Source of the DNA: Meconema thalassinum
Lineage: Eukaryota; Arthropoda; Insecta; Orthoptera; Tettigoniidae
Direction of reading: 5' to 3'
Assembly (NCBI GenBank): GCA_946902985.2
Contig: OX336395.1
Coordinates: 13,246,708 to 13,310,707 of the forward strand
DNA: 64,000 nt
Shown: one piece after another, positions 1 to 12,092 of the stretch
Position numbering within the stretch: position 1 is the first letter of the stretch
Layout of the letters: each line of letters begins with the position of its first letter
Program-made: the position numbers and the translations under genes
The notes under the pieces: model-generated
Seen by the model: only the letters and a program-made list of their open reading frames with translations
Database searches by the model: none
Told to the model about the DNA's origin: nothing

Positions 1-929
1 CTTTATTTATTTGTTTAATTTCCTAACAAATTGTTTAATATGGGTTATAGAACGTTGTCTTACAGTTTTATCACTTCCAAGTTATATCTCGTATTTAAAT
101 TTTCATGCCAAAAAATATTATTGCCTCCACGACATCACGTTGGATCTGACTATCCACAACGACATTATATATCCTCAATTCTTCAAATATCACATTTGAA
201 TACCACAATTATTCCACAAAACTCCATAAATATTCAGCACATACAGCATGAATCTCAACAATTACGCTAGACTGGGTTCGACAACCTCATGTCTGCTTCA
301 AAATGCATTAGCAACATTGCAACTATCACTTGGCAACTTCCACAAAATGGCTATCACAAACTTCACTTAACCACGTTGCATGATCTACAAAAAATATATA
401 ACTGGCTTCAAATTATCAACGCACACAATCTCCAATAACTGTAATTAATCTGATCACATCTAGACAACTTCTTAAACAATTGGAAAAATATTACCTTAGT
501 AATTCAAGATTTGCTTTCAAATAGCATAAATTCTCTTACAATTTTCATAATTCACATCACAGAAAAACACCAATGTGCTATAATCTCTCATATCAAAATC
601 TGCAATACTGATCTGCCTTAAAATAAATCTGACCATTAATGATTCATCTTACAAGATTCAATTACTTTAAATCCTTCTCAAAGGTATCAAACACAATTAT
701 AAAAATCATCAAAAGCATCAGCTGTACCAGCTGTTAAACTGAAAGTACTCTCAAAAGAGTATAGCAACAAAATATTGGATTGGCAAACAAGAATTACAAA
801 TGTAACCCCGCTGACATTTATCTCTACTTTATTTAACAAAATTTCGACTGATATGTGACTAGTAGATCCTTGTTTGATTCACTCACAATCTCATGTACAC
901 TCGGATGATAAAAATGAGTCCCTCAATTG

Positions 930-1062
930 CAAGTAAGATGAGTAACCACCGTACAATCGTATAAATACGAAAGACCTTGCCCCGTCGTCTAACATGATAG
1001 TGCCCTGAACGATGGGTAAGATGAGTAACCACCATACAATCGTATAAATACGAAAGACCCCA
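930..1062 (+). repeat. 86-bp direct duplication with TATAAATA motif
   Basis: A block of about 44 bases beginning GTAAGATGAGTAACCACC occurs at about 930 and again at about 1016, with one difference early in the block. Both copies contain CGTATAAATACGAAAGACC, a TATA-box-like string. The duplication could be a remnant of a retrotransposon LTR promoter, but no LTR ends or primer-binding site are visible nearby, so that is a guess. Confidence 0.6.
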
Positions 1063-2470
1063 TCTCGAAGACTAAAATGAGTGAATGTACCAGATAGGAA
1101 TCAACAAGTCTCTAGTTGTCATATAAAAGCGATATTTATTCACTAAAGTGAATAACATCTTAATATCTCCAAACAATCCAATGGAAAAAATCCCTACTGA
1201 TGAATAATACACACTCGCTAGTATGCGATGAACTGACGAAGTAATTTAGATAATCAATTGCAGCTCACGAGTTCGAAATACTCGTTACACAAAAAAAAAC
1301 TATTCATGAAAAATAGCCTTGCTGGAAAAATGTCTAAAAGACCAAATATCTGCTTAATAAAGCCAACCAATGGTGAGAATATCGTATAATGATGCCTGCC
1401 ATATCATATGGTCACGCCATATACTAGCAAAATTTCGAAGCATATAAAGTCAAAGCCATGTCTTAAACAATCGTATCACTCCTATTAGAAAAATATACAT
1501 GTGTGCCCAGTATTCATGAAATAATTATATCAGGAAGTTATAACTCTTACAGTACCTTCTCATAGTCGGCTGTTATTAAATTTCAAAGATCGTCGATTTT
1601 CCCTATATAATGAATTTCTCGAAAGATCGGCGTGAATATCATTCCATCCATGCAATGACGATTGCCTTGGAAATCCCAAATGAATCAGCTGGTGGACCTC
1701 CTCTCGTCAGGAATCGAATCCATCGCTCCGTGGTGCCATCGCGTCTCTGTCTGCGTTTACTCCGACATGATAAACTTCTGGTTATCCATAGCGGTTATTG
1801 TCCAAGTCCTCACGAAAAAGTTCATAGAAACAGCGGACCCCCTATTCCTCTTCTACGTTACGCCACTGTTCTATACAATGTTCAGTTTAAGTGTTGAAAG
1901 TTCAATTTCCACAGCGGTTTAGTTTTACTTGTAGAAAATAAAATTGTTTCATCAGAGTGTCTAAGTTTATGAAACACCCTGTATCTGTGTTCATACTCGG
2001 TAATTCATAACACTTCTTAAGACTGACTAGCATTAATGCACGAGCTAATGTTCCTAAGTGCATATGCTTACAACATTCCGTTTGCTTAGAAATTGTTAAT
2101 GTTACTTGGAATGCATTATGAAATGCATAATCGTAATGTCATTGCGAAAAACTATGTTCATTCGAAGTTCAAAGTTGCAGTATCTCATAACTATCTTGTA
2201 TAATTCAAATGCTGAATAAACGTTCTAACTCAATGTAGTAATGAAGTTCAGCTTCTGTTATAATGCTTGCGTATAATAATGGGAATTAACCCGCACGGTT
2301 CTACTACAATGCTATAATAATCATGCCGTTCTGCGTTGAAATGCAGCTTGGAATAAAGATCTCCAACTACTCGCAATGCCGTTTTAAGAACCCCGGCCTC
2401 CTATGCTTGTTTGCTGCGGGTGTTCGACCCGGCTCAACGACCTACTTGTCGCTCGCCGCTCGGAGAAGCC

Positions 2471-2572
2471 GAAACTGTCCCCTGCACTTTCCGTGACAGT
2501 TTCTGTTCGCTGCGCGATGAAGCTGAAACTGTCGCCACCACTTTCCGTGACAGTTTCTGTTCGCGACGAGAT
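2471..2572. repeat. 54-bp tandem duplication of a small hairpin
   Basis: GAAACTGTC is followed about 15 bases later by its reverse complement GACAGTTTC, and the whole block recurs 54 bp downstream (starts at 2471 and 2525). The region is GC-richer than its surroundings. Each copy can form a 9-bp stem. Function unknown. Confidence 0.65.
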
Positions 2573-3289
2573 CTGTACCATGCGCTTGGCGTGTGCTACT
2601 CAGCTCGACTTTCTTGCTTGGCTCTCTGAGCTAGACTGACTTCCTCTGCACTGTCTCGACCCTTACCTGCTTGTTGCGGTCACGTGACTTCTCCCCACCA
2701 CTGTGCTCTTGCGTCACAAATACAATCTCGAACCCCCATCATCTCGGCTATTTAGTTATAAAATAACTTAAGGGTTATCTAACTTCCTTCAAATAATTAC
2801 CACATATAATGCATGTTATATCTCCTCTTCTAAGATGTTTAAATACCATGTTCCATATAGATCTTAATAAAGCTTCATAATTCCATCCATAATTCCATCT
2901 GCTTACAGATGTCAGTGCCTTCTAAATCCTAGACCTTCTACGTCATCCTGACATTCCTCTTGACTCGATCTGAGCGCTATCTTTTCTTAACTCTTCTCAA
3001 AACCTAAACTACGGCTCAATGTCTGCTGGCGTAGCCGATAGCCTCAACTAGGTATCGGGTACAACGAACACAATAATCTTCATGTAACAGTACATAACTC
3101 TAAGACCTACATATACAAAAATCCAACATGGCCACCATCCGCAATATTTAGTCGGTTCTCAATATCTACGAATCTATTAGAGCAATCAAACTGAAATTTT
3201 GTATGTTGATAGAGGCAATTAACATAAGTAGGATATATGAAAATAGGCTGTATAGTTCTTCACGGAACTACTTGTTCAAGATGGTTTTT

Positions 3290-4320
3290 GAGTCATCAGT
3301 CCTTTGACTGCTTTGATGCAGATCTCCATGCCTCCCAGTGCTGAACTAATCGTTTCATCTCTTCATAGCTACCTCACCCTACATCCGAGGCAATCTGTTC
3401 AACATATTCTAACCTTGGTCTACCCCTACAGTTCTTGTCCTTCCTTCCATAACTAAGCTTGCTATTCCTGGGTGTCTTAGTATATGTCCTACCAACCTAT
3501 ATCTTCTCTTCATTAGCAGCCGCCAGAAACATCTCTCCTCTCCCACTCGTCTTAATACCTCTTCGTTTGTAACCCTATCTACCCATCTGATCTTCATCAT
3601 TTTCCTGTAACACCACATTTCAAATGCTTCAATTCTCTTCTTTTCTGCTGCACCAATGGTCCAAGTTTCACTTCCATAGAGCACCACGCTCCAGACAAAG
3701 GCCTTCAAAAATTACTTCCTAATACCTAAATCTGTATTCGATGTCAACAGATTCCTTTTCTGTAGAAATGCTTTCTTTGACTGAGCTAACCTACTTTTTA
3801 TATCCTCTTTGCTTCGTCCATCACTGGTTATTTTGCTTCCTAAGTAACTGAAGTCTCCCTGCCTTTAGTTTTTCACCTGCCAATTTGATGTCCTTAGAAG
3901 TTTCTGATTTATTGCAGCTGCATTCCAATATTTTTGTTTTACATTGATTAATTTTCATCATGAATTCTTTCCTCAAGACGGTGTGCATACCATTCAAAAA
4001 CTCATTCAAATCCTCAGGCGTGTCGGCCAAGATGACTATCTCATCGGCGAATCTTAGAGTTAAAATTATTTCTCCTTGAATCTTCACTCCCACTTTACTT
4101 TTTTCTCCAATTCCCTTCATTGTTTGTTGGATGTAAAGATTGAAAAGTATGGGTGATAAGTTGCAGCCTTGCCTTACACCTTTCTGAATACCAGCTTCTC
4201 TCTCATGTCCTTCAGCTCGAATGACTGCTGTCTGGTTTCTGTATAGATTGTAGATCACCCTCCTGTCCCTGTACTTTATTCCAATCGTTTTCAAAATGTC
4301 AAACAGTTTAGTTTTCATGA
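3290..4320 (-). pseudogene. LINE reverse transcriptase fragment (left arm)
   Basis: This is the 3' part of a non-LTR retrotransposon, read on the minus strand. An open frame at 4318-3821 shows RT palm motifs: RQGCNLSPILFN, then FADEIVILA, where the usual FADD/YADD catalytic pair is FADE. A second frame at 3708-3409 carries the C-terminal region (ALYGSETWT-like and GHILRHPG segments). Endonuclease and RT fingers are missing, so the copy is 5'-truncated. The 3' UTR at about 3290-3400 contains the GATCTGCATCAAA and GTCAAAGGACTGAAGAC type tail seen in many insect LINEs. The right-arm partner at 50045-50545 lost about 540 bp between the two frames. Confidence 0.85.
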
Positions 4321-4719
4321 TAGTGTGTTTTTTCTAGCAGGTAAACAAATTATTCACGAACTACGAGCTAAATAATAACAATTTCCTTCATTTGGGTATT
4401 AATAAAATCTGTAAAAATAATCCTGTGAGAGAGAAAATAATTGGAAATCTTAATATAAATTTGACTGCCTACGCAATCTAAATAGTATCTTTTGTGATAA
4501 AAATGTTAATATTTATTTAATTGTTTATAAATATCCCAAGCATAGAGTAATTCTATCAAATAGGTATTGAGTACGATCAATTTCTACAATGATATACATT
4601 TACAGTCCACCGGCATTAGTTGGATTTTCGTCAAGTAAAATCAAAGCCGTCGCCATCAGTAGAATATTCACTCTCACACACTTGACTTATAGACCAATCA
4701 AATTAGATCCAAAAAAAAG

Positions 4720-7385
4720 TGATTTGAGGAATTAATTTCCAGAAAGCTGGAAATTGTTTTAATACCTTCGTTTTTTCCTAAATGCGTGTAATCCGAGTTT
4801 GCACCATCCCAAGAGGTGTGCATAACTTTTGGGACCCAAATAACCTCGACATTTTTCCTCTTTTCAGGTTTTTGCTTGTAGCTCTAGAACGGTACGTCGG
4901 ACGGAAAATATCAATCACTTCAATATTAAAGAAGGTTACATTATGCTCTGAATGAACATCTAAAACTTGGAATTCGGTTCATTGGTACAGCCGAAATCAA
5001 AGGTTCAAAACTTGGAAAATTTCTCACGTAGGCGCAAACTTACATTTTGCGACTTTCCAAGACCACATATCTTCGGAATAGTTCTCCCATTGAACTCTGA
5101 AATCGTGAAAATAAAATCGGCTCTTTCATACAAAGTTGTTATACCAACTCGGCCAAAATGTACGAAACAGCTGATTTTTCATCAGAAGGTCTGACGAGTT
5201 TTGGTCTGGTGTATTCACTGATCACACGATTGAGCAGGTGGTAATGAGGTCTCTGAAAGCGGTACAAAAGGAAGGCTTTTGTGGCGTGACGTATGGTACA
5301 TCAGAGCAGTACGTTGACGCTAGGTTTTCAAAGGTACAGAGGGACGATGCAGATGTTGCGATCCTTCTTGACCGGTTTTCATCGCACTAAACCATCCAAA
5401 CTGGACAATTTGTGATGTCCATTTGCACAGGAGTAACTGGCGATGTGAAAATTGACTGCCATGAATCGTTTGAAAAAGTGATTCATTGTATTGCTAAGAT
5501 TCTTGGCAACGACTTCTGTAATGTGAAGTTTCTACGAAAAAAACAGAGTAGTTCCTCTTAAAGCTTTCAACACGAAAGTTAGGATTCACGCCGAAGATAT
5601 ACCAGTAAATCCAGATACACTTTTCCGACGCATAACATTTCTAAAATATCTGAGGAACTGTTCAAACATTATTATTTATTTGAGTTAGCTCCTTATCCCC
5701 TTTCTATCTTTGATGAAAAAAGGAATGCGGAAAACAAAGAAATCTGTGTTCTACAATTTACTTTCACCAGTTACTGATCCTCCAGCTCTTGCAGGTAGTG
5801 CCATTGTAATTGTTGGGGGGTTCCTTTTACATCGTGTGGTTTGGGAATCCAAGGAAAATTTTTCAACAATTATCTACTATTATGTTGACAACGTTAAGCA
5901 ATACTACAGCCCTGCCACTACCCTGATGATGCATCAGTAAAGAACACAATATCAGCTGAGCTTCTTTGCCGTAAAAGAAAGCACTCTTCTTCTAACGTAG
6001 TGGTCACTGAAACGATGACTGCAACCATGCCGAAAGAACAATTTTTTGTCCAACGACAGCAACTAAGAACGGCTTATCTCCATGCTGCGTGAGAAATGAG
6101 TAGAGCAGGGGTTTGAAGTGAGGCAAGTTCTTAGGGATGCACACATACTCATCATCAATACCGCCATTCAAGTGGCAGAAGACTTTGCGACGGTCATAAT
6201 AATCGGAGAGGACACCGATCTATTGATCCTATTAACTGCCAAAGCACCAAATTCAAATATTTACCTCATAAAACCTGCAAAGGGGACCTCTCAGAACTCG
6301 TTTTACTCTCCGAGGTACTTCAACTTCTCGTCTGCTGTCAAACAGAACCTACTGTTCTTACATGCTATCAGTGGGTGTGGTACAACCTCTGCATTCTATC
6401 GCCAAGGGAATTTGAAGCGTGTCCAACTCCTTGAAAACAACACGGCTTTACAGGAGGCTGTCAAGGTTTTCCGCCATGCAGATGCTGATCCTGAGGACCT
6501 CATTTCAGCAGCTCAACTATTCCTGACGGTCCAATATTCACCTATGGCCAATGAGATCTCCTTGGACAAACTTCGCCACGAGATATTCTCAAAATCCCTC
6601 CTAAAGCCAACTTTCAATCAGGCCCGTCTATCATCAACAAACGCAGCCGCCACCCAACATATTCTGCGTGTCTACCACCAAATCCAAGGCTGGTATGATA
6701 GACCAAAGGATCCTCTCAGCTGGGGTCGGAAGAGGACGGACCATGGCCTGCTCCCCACCATGAACACCAATGATCTAGCTCCAGCTGAAATCCTCAACAC
6801 AGTGCCCTGCGGATGTAAGAAGGGGTGTGCAGGGAGTTGCAGCTGCCGGAAAGTTGGTATAATGTTCAACAATTTGCCTCAACTGCCACGGCCAGTCCTT
6901 CTCGAATTCAGCACCATTCGAGGATAAGGGTGTGTACCACATGCCGATCGCCGCAGAAGCACAAATAGGTGAGGACAGTCCCTTTGCAGATTATGTCGAT
7001 GAGCAGTGGCTCGACATGCCAGCCCAGCTTGAGAGCTTTGTAGATGAAGGGCCATCGACATCTAAGAAAATGCGAGCATGATTACTGCCTTATTTTCAGC
7101 TGCATGACTATTGATTTATATAACATGTTTCTATTCATATTTTATCAATGTATGTCAATTTTAAATATTCCTATTACTGTATTAATTACTATTAATAATG
7201 GTTACTAATTAAAGATTGTCAATATACAACTTTGTTCTAATTAAAATGTTTTTCATTCGTACTACTCCGAATCACTACTCAGAGTGTCTACATTTATATA
7301 ACTAGTTTACTGATTTGCGTATATCTTAGATATTTGAATTGAAATCTTCTTAGCAGTGATCAGAGTAGGTAGATTGAATTTTTGT
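4720..7385 (+). pseudogene. PIN-like/CXC family gene, broken copy (left arm)
   Basis: This is a decayed gene of a metazoan family that I recognise from many cnidarian, mollusc and insect genomes but cannot name. Pieces appear in order: a FTDHTIEQVV segment near 5215, a segment with VMSICTGVTGD near 5420, a MRKTKKS segment near 5725, and an open frame at 6118-6927. That frame carries IIGEDTDLLILL (acidic PIN/FEN-like motif), HAISGCGTTSAF, a RVYHQIQGWYDRP stretch, and a cysteine-rich CGCKKGCAGSCSCRK motif like the TSO1/tesmin CXC domain. Relatives usually have GCDTTS; here the Asp is Gly. Frameshifts near 5390, 5950, 6050 and 6905 destroy the frame. About 365 bp at the 5' end is repeated, inverted, at the far end of the right-arm copy. 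Nuclease function is inferred from motif only. Confidence 0.7.
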
Positions 7386-7389
7386 ACTT

Positions 7390-9166
7390 CGTATTTCCGA
7401 TCTCTACCAAATTTGCAACAACATATATCCTTATAGCAAGCGTCTTTTGACGAAACTACAAGGTCATCAGCCATTTAGTTTGCAGATGGCGGACATGTAT
7501 GTGTGCAAATAGATTCCCCCTATCAATTCAAACAAGGTGAAACCGAATTGAGTGACACTTGGTGCAGAAATAGCACTAATAAAGGACACCTCAGCGTCAT
7601 GTTTTATATCGCCGCCATCTTGACGAAAACGTAATGGCGGCCACCCAAATGTTAAAAGCATAAATCAAATTACGACCAACCTAATAATCTGATCTGCACC
7701 AAATTTTGCAACATTATACCCATATGTATGAAAACTCTTTTAACCAAGCTACAAGGTCATCAACCCAATAATTTGCGGATAGCGGCCATGTATGTGTGCA
7801 AATCGATTCCCCCTATCTATTCAAACATGGTGAAACCGAATTGAACAAAATGTGGTACAGGGGTACCACTAGCAAAGGGCACCTCAGTGTCATGTTTATA
7901 TCGCCGCCATCTTGACGAAAACGTAATGGTGGCCACCCGAATGTTAAAAGCATAAATCAAATTATGACCAACCTAATAATCTGATCTCTACCAAATATTG
8001 CAACAACATACCATTATGGTTGCTTGGTTCTTAAGTTTAGGGGCTCTGACAACGCGGTCATGTAGCCCCGTGTACTTTGGGTGTGTGTAGAATCTATCTG
8101 ATAACCGGTGTAAATTGTACACACATCAAGTCTGCAGTCCATACTTGAATTAAAAAACAGATAACACACACTAATTTACAATTTTTAATTGAAGTAAGGA
8201 CTGCAGACCTTCGCATGTTACAAATAGTTCCTACTTGTACCGCCAAACGCCACCGTCAACGACTACTAGTTCAGAACTTAGCTACCAGACGCCACCGCAG
8301 TCGGCTCTTAGCAACAAACGTAGGAACCTAAGAGCGTTGTTCACATTCATAACCTATACAATTTAGCTTCACACAGGTGTAATTAGTGGAAGGTTCTTTA
8401 ACATGCCATAAATCTATGACATGGGACCGCTGGCTTTACTTCCCCTCCGAAGGAAGGCATTCTGAGGGATTTTTAATGCTCTTAAAAATCCGGCGATTTT
8501 GGCCGGATTTGAACCCGCGATCTTGGGCATAGATACTCAGCATGCTACAAACTACGCCATCAAAGCCGCCTACACCATTATGTGGGAAGCATATTTTGAC
8601 CAAACTACAAGATCATCAGCCCAATAGTTTGCAGATGGCGGCCATGTATGTGTGCAAATAGATTCCCACTATCAATTCAAACACGGTGAAACCGAATTGA
8701 ACTACACCTGGTACATAGGTAGCACTAGCAACGAGCACCTCAGTGTCATGTTTTATATTGCCGCCATCTTGGTGGAAACGTAATGGCGGCCACCCAAATG
8801 TTCAAAGCTTAAATCGAATTACGACTAACCTAATAATCCGATCTCTACTAATCTTTTCAACAACATATATTCATATGGCGAGCGTCTTTTGGTTAAACTA
8901 AAAGGTCAGCAGCCCAATAGTTTCAGATGGGGGCCATATATGTGTGGTAATCTATTCCCCTTATCAATTCAAACACGGTGAAATCGAATTGAACGAAATT
9001 AGGTACAGAGGTAGCACTAGCAAAGGGCACTCCAGTATCATGTTTTATATCGCCGCCATCTTGACGGAAACGTATTGGCGGCCACCCAAATGTAAAAGGC
9101 TTAAATCAAATTACGACCAACCTAAATCATCTGATCTCTACTAAATTTTGCAACATCATACTGCGC
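7390..9166 (-). repeat. Noncoding repeat element with ~400-bp internal units (left arm)
   Basis: Several degenerate units recur, each with the blocks ATGGCGGCCATGTATGTGTG, TATCAATTCAAACACGGTGA, ATCGCCGCCATCTTGACG and GGCGGCCACCCAAATG (for example near 7490, 7790, 8635 and 8935). No coding frame spans a unit. The mirror copy at 39378-41405 is longer and ends in a 3' hairpin, which is missing here because of the left-arm deletion. Elements of this look, with GGGGGGACACACAC before a terminal hairpin, also occur at 50560-52035. Class unresolved; Helitron-like or LINE 3' derived are both possible. Confidence 0.8.
8018..8571 (-). mobile_element. Long tRNA-headed SINE with hairpin tail (left arm)
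   Basis: On the minus strand the element begins with a tRNA-like head: GGCGTAGTTTGTAGCATG as A box and GGTTCAAATCC as B box (about 8505-8560). It is flanked by a 10-bp direct repeat, ATACCATTAT at 8008-8017 and ACACCATTAT at 8572-8581, the target-site duplication of the noncoding repeat it entered. Distal to the head lies a 27-bp stem with two mismatches (GTCTGCAGTCC at 8139 and GGACTGCAGAC at 8199). The right-arm copy at 39965-40512 occupies the same site, so the insertion predates the inverted duplication. Confidence 0.8.
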
Positions 9167-11316
9167 CCGAATCTCACTTTAGCCACCACCCATATCCGCT
9201 AAGATGGAAAAGGATTCTAAGGACATCGATACCCAGCCAGATACATCAACACTTCCCTACTGGTTGAATGACTAGGAAACCCTTGACGCATACAGTCATG
9301 CAATAACACAACTAATCAGTTAAACATTTACTAGCAAATCAAAGTACGAGAATCTTGTATCTCGATCGTGAACGGTGAAGTTGAGACTAAGTGAGTTCTA
9401 GTAACTAACTGGCAGTATTATCGCACGTCGATTGCGAAATGAAAAGATGATCAGTTTCTATGAAAATATGAACAGGCAAACCAAATAGTGCCTGAGGATT
9501 ATTTACTAAAATTTTACAGACATATAACGTTCCCTATCACCAATTAATTGAATAAAAATGAAATTGTAAGTATATAAGCTGGTAGATAAACTTTCTACCC
9601 TTAAAATGCAGTATCGATAAGAATTACGTTGCATGTACGTCATATTCAAAATAAATATAGAATGGATGCACTTAACAGTCACCCTGTGACTCGTTCACAA
9701 TGAGCAGTCTGATCTGAGATCAGCTGTTCTCCAAAGAAATTATTTTTACAATACAAAACCCTACTATATACACGTATCTGTTTCACACGTGAATATAAAC
9801 TGAATAAGATATCAACTATAAGGATACTAATATATTTATATAAGTGAAATTACCGTGTCCAGCACGGTATTCAAAAATATGTACTAGATCTGACGTGATC
9901 TGTCAATCTATAAGCGCTTCTGTCTTACAAACAATTCTTTCCAACACTTGTTCACAAAATAATGAATTCTAGTATCACTTGAGTTTCTGTCGTAGTTAGT
10001 TGAACTATTTATAACCAACGGTTAAGTTGATTTTAGTTCTAGATTGTCATAGCAATGAATAATAATAATAACATCAAAGATCGAGACGGCACTACGTGAT
10101 TACATAATAGAAGTCGTGGATTTGATAATAACGCTGACTGACATGATAAACACACAAATACTGTACAATCCTAATGTCAGTTACTTTTCCAACACACTGT
10201 AGTAATACTTTGCTCCAACGCGGCAATACTCATATTCCTTTCATGTACGTGAACAACACTTCGTATTAGCGTCAACTACGCTTTCCAAACATGACATATT
10301 TCCTTTCTCTCTTCTCAACAATGATCATTGCATTAATACTGCACGGCATTCCTCCAATACAAACCCATCTTGCTACATACTTGTAGAAGAATCAGTGGTC
10401 CTACTAGGTAAATACTACCTGTGCCATATGGTTCATGCGCACTCCTAACCTCCTCATCTCGAAATTAATTAACTTCGTGCTCTAAACATCATTAATATTC
10501 TTGTTCACAACTGTACATCTAGTATAACATTCCACGTAAATTTCATGAATATATAAACCTTTTGAACATACTATATTTCCACGTTAAATGGTAGTCCGCC
10601 CGTCTTTCCCATTTAATAACAATAAAGCTTTTCTTTCCGCTTCTGGTAAACATTCATGAATCAACTATTCATATTTAAACTTGTTTCAACGCATATTAGA
10701 CTTCAGGTAGATCTATAAGTCTCCTGGTCTGTGCTTTCGTTACAGCAATTTTTTGCAAAATAATTGTTGCTAATTATAGGCATCACTGGACTTCCATTGT
10801 CAACAATGTAATCCTATCTGGCATTTATATCGGTTATAACAATTATCCATGACTTAATTAACGTCATATAATGTTGACATTCCACAATTGGAATTGTTTT
10901 TGTACAATATTATTGTTTATAATAATTAAACATTGTTGCAGTTTAACTCTGTCTTCTTAAAATGTTATTTAACAGTGTTATATCATTTTACGTAAGTGCT
11001 TTCGTTGAATAACGATGTAACCTAGCAATATTGAGGTAAACAAATTGCTTATCACGCAAGTGTAACGATCTAAGCATTCCCTTGCATAAAACAGTTTTCG
11101 TCAACAGGGAGTTTGTTAAACGTTCCTAAAGAAATACTAAAACGAAATATCTACGTCCAAATACAAGTAAAATTACGTCTAAAACGACACACGTTGACGT
11201 AAATGAAAATTACAAAGAAATCTCTAAAATAGACGGAATAATAGCATGAGTTATGCTAAAGAAAATCTTCAAAATGAATTGGTCACCCTTGAAATACCTA
11301 CAAATACTACAACAAT
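9167..11316. other. AT-rich arm segment without coding sequence
   Basis: This segment has no recognisable gene and matches 37204-39377 in reverse complement. In one 215-bp block (about 10000-10195) I counted three differences from the right arm. It lies downstream of the small basic ORF in the orientation of that ORF and may be the rest of the same unclassified element. Confidence 0.6.
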
Positions 11317-11630
11317 CTACTGAGATAGTGAATCAGTCAATTCTGTACCTTTCCGATGATCTGCTTCTGAAATACCTCGTCCAATAGGTTCGATGTTTCT
11401 CCCCTGGGCTGGCGTGCGCTGGTCACCTGTGTGAAGCGAGTAGATGCTTGGAGCGTGGCTAACAGCTGAGCGCGTTCCTCTCCCCCGTGCTGCAACCACC
11501 TGTCTCCCTCGTCTCGCTGCATGGTCTTGTTTCTTCTCCGCTTGTGGCCTAGAAACTGGAACCTGGAACATTGGCGTCTTCAGATAACATCTCGTCGTCG
11601 AAGTAGCTTTGAGCGTCCTTAGTTGACATC
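11317..11630 (-). pseudogene. Small basic ORF, frameshifted copy (left arm)
   Basis: The minus strand encodes the same small Arg/Gln-rich protein as 36877-37203. Its ATG (near 11625) is separated from the main frame (11571-11317, 84 residues) by a 14-bp deletion lying between GAAG direct repeats, which shifts the frame. The two arms differ at six positions in the last 150 bp of the frame, and five of these change the residue. That argues against purifying selection on the protein since duplication. Confidence 0.65.
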
Positions 11631-11709
11631 TCTAAGTTTGTGATGGACCAGTGTTATTACGAACCCTAAAAACGTTACAATACGTTCTGAGTTTATAAAT
11701 GAAATAACT

Positions 11710-11855
11710 ATTTGGAGAAATGCTATTCTGTTTATTTAGTAAAGATTGTAAATAATTTTGAGGAAACTATTTTTTTATTTTGTTCTTCAAAATGAGGGTG
11801 CGGGTCTTATTCAGGGGTGGATGGTATTCGAGTATATACGGTATTTATTTTAATG
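11710..11855. other. Inner edge of left arm, spacer begins
   Basis: The mirror match ends at 11709. The following 145 bp contain a segment (GAGGGTGCGGGTCTTATTC, GTATATACGGTA) that looks like a dispersed short repeat, then the SINE at 11856. Confidence 0.4.
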
Positions 11856-12092
11856 TGTCCGGCTCCATGGCTAAATGGTTAGCGCTGTAGGCTTTGGCCC
11901 AAAGTTCCCCTGGTTCGATTCCCGGCCGAGCCATCAGGGATTTTAATCTCCTGGGGTTAATTCCCGTGGCTCGGGGACTGGGTGTATGTGCCGTCTTCAT
12001 CCTCATTACGACGTGCAGGTCGCTCATGGGCGTTAACTAGGAAGATCTGCATTCGGCCTCCCCGGAGGTCACATGATCATTCATCATCATCA
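11856..12092 (+). mobile_element. tRNA-derived SINE
   Basis: A tRNA-like head has an A box TGGCTAAATGGTTAGCG at 11868-11884 and a B box GGTTCGATTCCCGG at 11912-11925. A body of about 150 bp follows, with a tail of CAT/ATC repeats. I find no clear target duplication. The tail runs directly into the reverse-complemented tail of the LINE fragment on the opposite strand. Confidence 0.8.

Larger units (their letters stand above)
1..3070. other. AT-rich flank, no recognisable gene
   Basis: I find no gene in this stretch. Short open frames at 1610-1922 encode one or two hydrophobic segments but match no family I know and have no convincing splice or start context. Two small duplications lie inside and are listed separately. 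The flank ends abruptly at 3071, where similarity to the right arm of the large inverted repeat begins. Confidence 0.6.
3071..11709 (+). repeat. Left arm of giant inverted repeat
   Basis: The reverse complement of this arm matches 36799-50775 block by block. 3071-4320 pairs with 50775-50045, 4321-7385 with 50044-46972, 7390-9166 with about 41125-39378, and 9167-11709 with 39377-36799. The order and the inverted orientation are kept throughout, and the SINE insertion inside the third block sits at the same site in both arms. The outer match ends at 3071, inside a repeat element that continues to 52035 only on the right. The inner match ends at 11709. Compared with the right arm, this arm lacks 5.85 kb at 7386-7390 and 14 bp near 11571, and has about 540 bp extra in the LINE. 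Confidence 0.95.

Noticed and set aside
1610..1922. Frames of 86-95 codons with hydrophobic segments
   Set aside because: Two frames overlap on the same strand, neither resembles a known family, and no exon signals were convincing.
11868..11925. Functional tRNA genes at the SINE heads (also 39965, 53638, 55068 and 61244)
   Set aside because: A and B boxes are present, but cloverleaf stems are incomplete and each continues into a SINE body.
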